From Bretschneidera sinensis (Eukaryota > Streptophyta > Magnoliopsida > Brassicales > Akaniaceae), in NCBI GenBank assembly GCA_023935145.1, contig CM043702.1:108472088-108536087 (forward strand): a stretch of 64,000 nucleotides of DNA, in the 5' to 3' direction. The position numbers were made by a program, and so were the translations under genes. Below the pieces are notes generated by a model. That model saw only the letters and a list, made by a program, of their open reading frames with translations, ran no database searches and was not told the origin of the DNA. Below are positions 57,790 through 64,000 of this stretch, piece by piece (within the stretch, counting starts at the first letter, position 1; each line of letters starts with the position of its first letter).

Positions 57790-58983
57790 TGTTGACCCTT
57801 ATTTGATTTTAATTATGACAAAAAACAGCTTTAATTGTACTAACAATTTTATCTAAGTGTTGAAGTTGCAAATAGTACTCAGATCAAGAACACATGCTAG
57901 AGAATACTGAAAGAAATCCAAGACTTAGAATAGGCTCTAAGGTAATCAAATTAAGTTGTAAATCTCTACTTTCAATACTTAGCTTTAAATTTGGCTCATT
58001 CTACTTGCAAAATGTTTTAGGAAAACCATTTTGACTAGACCTATTTCTATAAAACAAAACTGAAACAAGATTTCACTGTCTCAGGTCATCTAGTCGACTG
58101 AATGAACCCAATCGACTAAATGATTTCTTTCAGTCGACTGAATGAAGGTAAGAAACTTTCTGTCTTCTGATTCAGTCAACTAAACAAACCTTTCAATCAA
58201 CTGAACAAACCTTTCAATCAATTGAATGAAGAACCTAAAATAATTTGATTTTGAAATAAGAATTCATTCGATTGAACAACCATCTAGTCAACTTAATGTT
58301 CAAAAATAACGATAGTATTTCAGATCTGAAGCGTTGTTCAGTGCAATAAATGCACCAAACCACTCCCAAATGGTATTTTTGAGTGAGTAACAACTAGTAG
58401 GCTTTTTAACTGTAAAAATCTATCATAAATGAGAGAAGACAACAACTCTCAAGCAATTAATCTTCATCCTCTCATTTCATATCATTCAAACATTAAAAAA
58501 AAAAAAAAAACTTTTATGGGCCATTCTTAAAATCTTTGTATTTCTAAAAGAGATCCTCCCTCTTTGTAAGAGCATTAAATACAAAGTGTTTCTTGTTCTT
58601 GTTCATTAAATTTCCAATCATTGTAAAGAGGAAGAGTTAGTCTAACTCTGAGAGTGTTTAGGAGTTAAAACACTTCTTGTAAAGGACTTCCTTAACTGGA
58701 AGAGATCATGTACGGTTTGGGCAACATCCATAAAGTTGCTTGAGTTATTAGTGTATTTCTTCAAGGAGGTTCCTTGAAGAGGATGGACATAAGGTTAGAG
58801 AAATCCAATATTGTCAAACCACTATAAATAGTGTTGCATATTCTCTTCTTTATCTCTTTACTTTCATCTCTATTATACTTGTTACTCTTGTTTATGCTTG
58901 AAAAGTATTTAAAACTTGTTTATTATGGAAAAAGTTTTAAAAACTCAATTCACCCCCCACTTAGGTTTACACCTTAGTCAACA
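57790..58983 (+). mobile_element. SIRE-like copia 5' LTR
   Basis: TGTTGACCCTTATTTG ... CCTTAGTCAACA, 1194 bp with inverted TGTTGAC/GTCAACA ends. It is followed by a primer-binding site. The bases TTCAT (57785-57789) would be the left target duplication. Between 58085 and 58290 it holds a run of words like CAGTCGACTGAATGAA. Confidence 0.9.
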
Positions 58984-58984
58984 A

Positions 58985-59000
58985 TTGGTATCAAAGTCTT
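58985..59000 (+). promoter_or_regulatory. SIRE-like primer-binding site
   Basis: TTGGTATCAAAGTCTTG, close to the initiator-tRNA-Met form TGGTATCAGAGC, begins right after the LTR. Confidence 0.8.
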
Positions 59001-59040
59001 GTTCTTGATTTTAAGGATTAAATTCCTTTGAGTTCATCTG

Positions 59041-60703
59041 ATGGCTAACAATTGTTACACCGAAGGTCACTCTTATACTAGACCTCCTTTGTTCAATGGC
59101 ACATTATAATTATTGGAAAAAATAGAATGAAAATCTTTGTTGAATGACAAGATTATAATTTGTGGAGGATCATTGAAGGACCTAGAATTCCTACAAATGT
59201 TGTAACTATTGGAGAAGTCACTCATACAGTGCATATACTCAAAACTGAGTTTGATGAAGTGGATTGTAGAATGATGTCTCTAAATAGTAGAGCTGTTAGC
59301 ATATTACATTGTGTATTGGAATTGAATGAACATAATAAAATTTCAACATGTGATTCAGCAAAAGAAATTCCAAACAAACTTCAAGTTACATATGAGGGCA
59401 TTAATGAAGTAAAGAAAACAAAAATCAATATGCTAGTGTCCTAATATGAATCTTTTAAAATGTCCCCTACCAAAACCATATCTGAAATGTATTCTCATTT
59501 CACTAGCATTATTAATGGTTTAAAGCTTCCTGGTAGGAACATTGAGGGGCGTGAGCTAACAAAGAAGATTCTTAGATCGTTGCCACCAAAATGACAAGAA
59601 AAGAAGAAGACAGTCAAGGAATCCAAAAACCTTGACTTTCTTGAAGTAAAAACTCTTCTTAGCTCTCTATTAACCTATAAGATGGAGGAAATGAGTGAAA
59701 ATATAAGCAATGAAGATTCAAAGATAAAGAAATCCATTGCTCTCAAAGCTACCACAAGTAAGAAAGTACAAGAAGAGGAAGTAAGTGAGAGTAGTGAAGA
59801 AGATGGAGATATGCGTCTCATCACTAAAAGATTTCACAAGTTTTTGAAGAAGAACAAGAAGCCTCTCACAAAGAACTTCACAAAAAGGGAACCTATGATA
59901 TGTTTTGGTAAAACCTGGGCACATCAAAATGGATTGCCCTACAACAAACAAGCCATACAAAAATTTCAAGAAGAAACCAATGGTTGCTACAACATAGTGT
60001 GATGAGTGAGGACATCTCGGATAGTGAAATCAACTATGAAAAGATTGCCAACCTTTACTTGATGGCAATCAATGATGAAAGTGAGGTAACTAGTTCTTCC
60101 TCCACTAATGATAATGATAGTAGTAATGACGAATTGATTGAGTCAGTAAATGAAATGCATATGGAATTAAATAAATTTGATTAAAAAAATATTGCTCTAA
60201 AAAAGAAAGTCGCATCCCTCTCTAAGAAGATGAAAGATCTAAAATAAGAAAAATAAAAACTTTCCTTAGAGCTTGATAACTTATCACTTGACACCTTGAA
60301 AAATGAAAATGATGATTTGAAAAAGAAAGTGACGGAGTTAAATAACGCTATATCTAGGCTTATTCTTGGATAAGAAAAACTAGATGAAGTATTATCTTGC
60401 CAAAGAATGAGTGGAGAAAGATTCGGTTTGGGTTATTCTCCATTAGACAAACAAAAATCAAAAGAGGCTTCCTTTGTGAAAGCAACATATGTGAATGAAC
60501 CCTCCACTTCAAGATATCCTATAAACTTTTCTAACTATCATCCTAGGATCATGCATTATCAACATGTCTACAATTATAGAGCACCTTATAATGTTAAGAA
60601 AGTATGGGTCCCTAAAAGAGCCATATTTTCTAGGACTCACCCTAAAGGACCCAAGAAATTTTGGGTACCTAAAAGTGCTATTGTTTATCCATGTATAATG
60701 TAG
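59041..60703 (+). pseudogene. SIRE-like gag
   Basis: Starts MANNCYTEGHSYTRPPLFNG at 59041. The UBN2-type region includes LWRIIEGPRIPTNVV, MSEMYSHF-like and RELTKKILRSLPPK (to 59594). The zinc knuckle near 59900 is shifted out of frame. A long acidic/coiled-coil tail follows (LNKFD stop 60182, LKKKVASLSKKMKDL), then GLGY and repeated KKVWVPK/KKFWVPK motifs at 60600-60680. These are hallmarks of SIRE gag. At least six stops and several shifts are present. Confidence 0.85.
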
Positions 60704-61445
60704 ACATGTCTCCACAAGAAAGAAAAAGGTGACTATTAGTACCTTGAGAGTGGATGCTCGAAGCAAATGATTGGTGATCAAAGTGTATTCAAAGAGTTAA
60801 CTCTAAAGGATGGCTGACACGTCACCATTGGAGATAACACAAAGTAAAGATTATCGAGCATGGCAAAGTGGATAAAAACTCTTCAACTATTGACCATTTC
60901 TTAAATGTGTACAGCCTTAAGCCTAATCTACTTCGTATTAGTCAATTATATGATAAATGTAATAAAGTAGTATTTGAATCATCTCATTGTCTTATAATAG
61001 ACCTCAAGAGTAACAAGATTAATTTTGTTGGCCAAAGACATGATAATATCTACTTAGTTGATTTAAAATCTTTACCTTTAGAAAATGAATAGTGTTTTTT
61101 TCGCTTTTAGTGAAAACTCATGGCTATGGCATAGAAGACTTGGCCATGTGAACATTAACTTAATTAAAATTATTTCAAGAAAAGATTTAGTTATTGGTTT
61201 TCTCAAAATCAAGTTTTAAAAAGTCAAAGTTTGTGATGCTTGTCAAATGGAAAAACAAACAAGAGTTTCTTTTAAATCAAAAAATGAGATTTCAACTTCT
61301 AGACCATTAGAGATTTTGCATATAAACGTGTTTAGTCCATTAAGCACTATTAGTCTAGGTGCCATCAATATACTTTTGTTATTATTGATGATTATTCAAG
61401 ATATCTTCGTGAAAATAGTTTACCAAAATACTTTTGGGTAGAAGC
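60704..61445 (+). pseudogene. SIRE-like protease and integrase N-terminal part
   Basis: Protease triplet region reads LESGCSKQMIGD near 60740; family form has an aspartate where E stands. SLKPNLLRISQLYDK and a DLKSNKINF block follow at 60905-61030, then the HRRLGHVN-like and VCDACQMEKQTR pre-integrase zinc region at 61130-61250. Integrase starts with LEILHINVFSPLSTISLGA and VIIDDYSRY (61390). It then jumps to ENSLPKYFWVEAVNTY, so most of the catalytic core, including the second aspartate and glutamate, is deleted. Confidence 0.82.
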
Positions 61446-62029
61446 CGTAAATACTTATTGTTATGTTTTAAATAGAGTATTAATTAGGTCTATGCTAAAC
61501 AAAACTCTATATGAACTATGGAAAGGTAGAAAACCTAATATCTATTATTTTTGTGCTTTCAGTAGCAAATACTTCATCCTAAATAACAATAAAACTAATT
61601 TAGGTAAATTTGACTTTAAGACTGATGAAGGAATATTCATAGGATATTTAACCTCTAGAAAAGCTTATAGAGTCTTTAACAAAAGAACTCTAGTGGCTGA
61701 AGAATCTATACATGTAGCCTTTGATGAATCTAACCCAATTATTAGTAGAATAATTTCTCTTGATGATGATGCAGATTTTATTCCAAGAGTGGATACATCT
61801 ACTCCCATTATTGACCCTAAGGAAAATCAACCTCAAACAAATCAAGAGGTAGATGCTCCCAAACTTGATCAACCCTCTACAAGTCAAGAAGGGAATGGAC
61901 TTCCAAAAGATTGGAGGTATGTGAATTATTACCCAATCGACCAAGTGATTTGTGATCCTTCACAAGGGGTAAGAACTCGTTCTTCTATGAGAAATATGCA
62001 CTCATAGCTAGATTAGAAGCTATTCATAT
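61446..62029 (+). pseudogene. SIRE-like integrase C-terminus and linker to RT
   Basis: An open frame at 61492-62007 reads MLNKTLYELWKGRKPNIYYF, KFDFKTDEGIFIGYLTSRKA and VFNKRTLVAEESIHVAFDES. It then has a Gln/Asn/Ser-rich linker (NQPQTNQEVD..QPSTSQEGN) and ends near VRTRSSMRNM. It is the longest unbroken piece of this element and lies within the integrase C-terminal conserved region. Confidence 0.88.
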
Positions 62030-62597
62030 GCTGTAAGCTCTTGCATGCTTTAAAAATTCAAGGCTATTTCAAATGGATGTGAAAAGTGCATTTTTAAATG
62101 GTTTTATTTAAAAAGAGGTTTATGTTGAACAACCTCTTGGTTTTGAAGATTCTAATCTTCCAAACCATGTTTATAAGCTTTCTAAAGCCCTTTATTGGTT
62201 AAAATAAGCTCCAAGAGCATAGTATGAAAGGTTAAGCAAGTTACTACTTGAAAATGATTTTACAAGAGGAAAAATATATACAACTCTTTTTACAAAAACT
62301 CATAAACATGATACACTCTTAGTCCAAATATATGTTGATGATATTATATTTGGTGCTTCTAATGAATCTGTATGTCAAAAGTTTGCTAAGTTTCTGTAAT
62401 ATGAGTTTGAAATGAGCATGATGAGAGAACTCAGCTACTCCCTTGGTCTCCAAATCAAACAAATTAAGGGAAAAGTCTTCATCAACCAATGCAAATACAC
62501 AAAAATCTTGCTAATGAGATTTGGGATAGAGAAATCAAAATCTATTGGGACTCCCATAAGCACCTCTACAAAACTTGACTTGGATTAGGGAGGTAAG
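62030..62597 (+). pseudogene. SIRE-like reverse transcriptase
   Basis: Across a few stops the frame reads FQMDVKSAFLNGFI, KEVYVEQPLGFEDSNLPNHV, YKLSKALYWLK and LVQIYVDDIIFGASNES. YVDD (62331-62342) is intact. ELSYSLGLQIKQIKGKVFIN and SIGTPISTSTKLDLD follow. It ends at 62597, where a Tekay-type LTR is inserted; RNase H and the 3' LTR would lie beyond the window. GTAAG (62593-62597) is the expected left target duplication. Confidence 0.88.
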
Positions 62598-64000
62598 TGT
62601 AACGACCCATCCCGGGCTGGCCACCCCTGAGATGGTGTCATCACATTTTGAAAATCCCAGCACGACACATATATGCAGCAATAAAAAAAAATAATACTAA
62701 CAGAAATTTTTATTCTAAATCTTCAACCCTCAACAGGGTAGGTACATCAATCCGATATTAACTTAAACATAAAATACAACGTAAAATGCATGAATATTTA
62801 CAAATAAAATTTTTATATTTCATTTTCTCATTTTTCTGAGGATGTTGACATGTACATGGCTTACAGAAAATGATTTTGCCTGACTCTCAACCCACCAGAC
62901 TATTTGTTATGCTTATTACCTGAAATAATTGTATAATGAAGGATGAGCTTTACAAGCTCTGTAAATTAAATTTACTAAAAGTATTCAAATTGCATAAATA
63001 GACCTTTAATATTTAATTATCTATCTCTCATATAACTGGATAATAGTATAATATCTAACATTTAAATAAATCCTATCATATCATATTTCCATGTCTTTTT
63101 CTCATTATAACTTTCTTTCTCTGTGAGGCTCATTTATCTACAAATAAATGCATAACATCAACAACATTCAGTAAAAATATCAACATGTAAAACAGATGCA
63201 ATGCATGAATTATTATTATGGGAACCTCTTCCCACATGTCGACATGTTTTTATTATCTTAGACTGGCCCCCTCCCGATTCTTTTATTTTCAGCATATACC
63301 AGCTGTCACGGTATTTATTTCCAACATACACTGGCTGTCATAGTGTCCCTTTTTATTTCCAGCATATTTTGGCTATCACAGGTTTTCAAATAGACCAGCC
63401 CCCTCCCGGTTCTTTCGGTTCTTTTATTTAATGCATATGCATATGAACAATGATATGAATAGTAATATAAAAACCACAGGAATTCAAAATATTTAGTCTC
63501 TCATCAAATTTCTGCTTAATAAATTTCACTAATTTCTTTCCTCATATATCATATCAATTTATTAACCAAAACTTGTCAAGAATTTTACTTATCACCATCA
63601 TTATTAAATCGACTCATTATTCTAATAATATTTCTTTTCACATAATAATTTTCTACATGTCCAAATTCATATCATACCTATCAACCAAATTTCTATCTAC
63701 CACCAAAGCATAAGCTAATAATTTATTTCAATATTATCACTAGATATTTCATTTTATTTAGATTACTTAAAGTAAATCTAACTCACCACATAGCACCTAA
63801 AGCTACCCGTGGATCACCTCCTTGTCTTTCCTGTTCTTCTCAGTAATTTCCCCCTGTTGTTGATCATCAACACCTAACATAATATTTATATTAAATTTCT
63901 AATTTATTCTTCAATTCTTCATAAACCACACCCTTTGAAAATTTCCACTTTGAATTCCGGGAAATTTCATGAATGCTAAAAATTCAAAAATAAGCATTAC
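62598..64000 (-). mobile_element. Tekay-type LTR, first 1403 bp (runs off the window)
   Basis: Plus-strand start TGTAACGACCCATCCCGG matches 7597 and the reverse of 56002. It carries hairpin GAGCTTTACAAGCTC (62945-62959) and a minisatellite with GACTGGCCCCCTCCCG and CCAGCTGTCACGG-like units at 63262-63425. The right end is outside. It could be a solo LTR or the 3' LTR of a longer element. Confidence 0.9.
63262..63425. repeat. LTR minisatellite
   Basis: Units built from CTGTCACGGT, TTTATTTCCAGCATA and ACCAGCYCCCTCCCGG in tandem. They correspond to the GGCTGCCTTCCCGG units at 8347-8526, but with a different unit make-up. Confidence 0.7.

Noticed and set aside
1..64000. tRNA, rRNA or snoRNA genes
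   Set aside because: I looked for cloverleaf-like and rRNA-like segments and found none; tRNA-like matches are only primer-binding sites next to LTRs.

Overview
This window is retrotransposon-rich heterochromatin of a flowering plant, most likely a eudicot. It is AT-rich and I find no intact host gene, rRNA, tRNA or CRISPR array. Almost all of it can be assigned to LTR retrotransposons of recognisable plant lineages: Ty3/gypsy Tat/Ogre, Tekay-like chromovirus and Reina-like chromovirus, and Ty1/copia Tork-like and SIRE-like. All are broken by stops, frameshifts, internal deletions or later insertions. Lineage names rest on motif recognition by eye, not on a search.

Layout. 1-562 is the end of a Tekay-type LTR and 563-936 a Tat-type LTR remnant. 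937-6630 is a large tandem array of about 81-bp units. 6631-13690 is a Reina-like element (+) cut open by a Tekay-like element (7597 to about 12195, minus). 13756-14340 is a minus-strand Tat LTR. 14341-15486 is unassigned and holds a gene-like fragment. 15487-49867 is one Tat element (+, 'Tat C') split into three pieces (gag-PR to 18442, start of RT 40204-40363, RNase H-IN 48420-49867).

The first gap in Tat C is a complete Ogre-like element (18443-40203, minus, 'Ogre A', target duplication CGTGG). Ogre A itself contains a nearly complete copia element (21294-27362) and an internally deleted Reina-like element (32627-36077, target duplication CCTTT). The second gap holds the 3' LTR and 3' UTR of another Ogre-like element ('Ogre B', 40364 to about 44200) and a Tekay-like 3' end with a long LTR (44201 to about 48419).

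49868-57789 is a Tekay-like element (minus) with the unusual order gag - LTR - IN - RT on the plus axis, so one LTR lies between two internal regions. Its IN region carries a solo LTR (53975-56002, target duplication CCATA). 57790-62597 is a SIRE-like copia element (+), interrupted by another Tekay-type LTR (62598 to the end, minus).

Nothing here works as an operon or pathway. The genes are relics of gag, protease, reverse transcriptase, RNase H and integrase/chromodomain. The points of most interest are the 81-bp array with its alternating subunit types and 27-codon period, the nested insertions that can be ordered from target duplications and rejoined reading frames, an inverted-repeat motif shared by several LTR families, and the many minisatellites inside LTRs and 3' UTRs.
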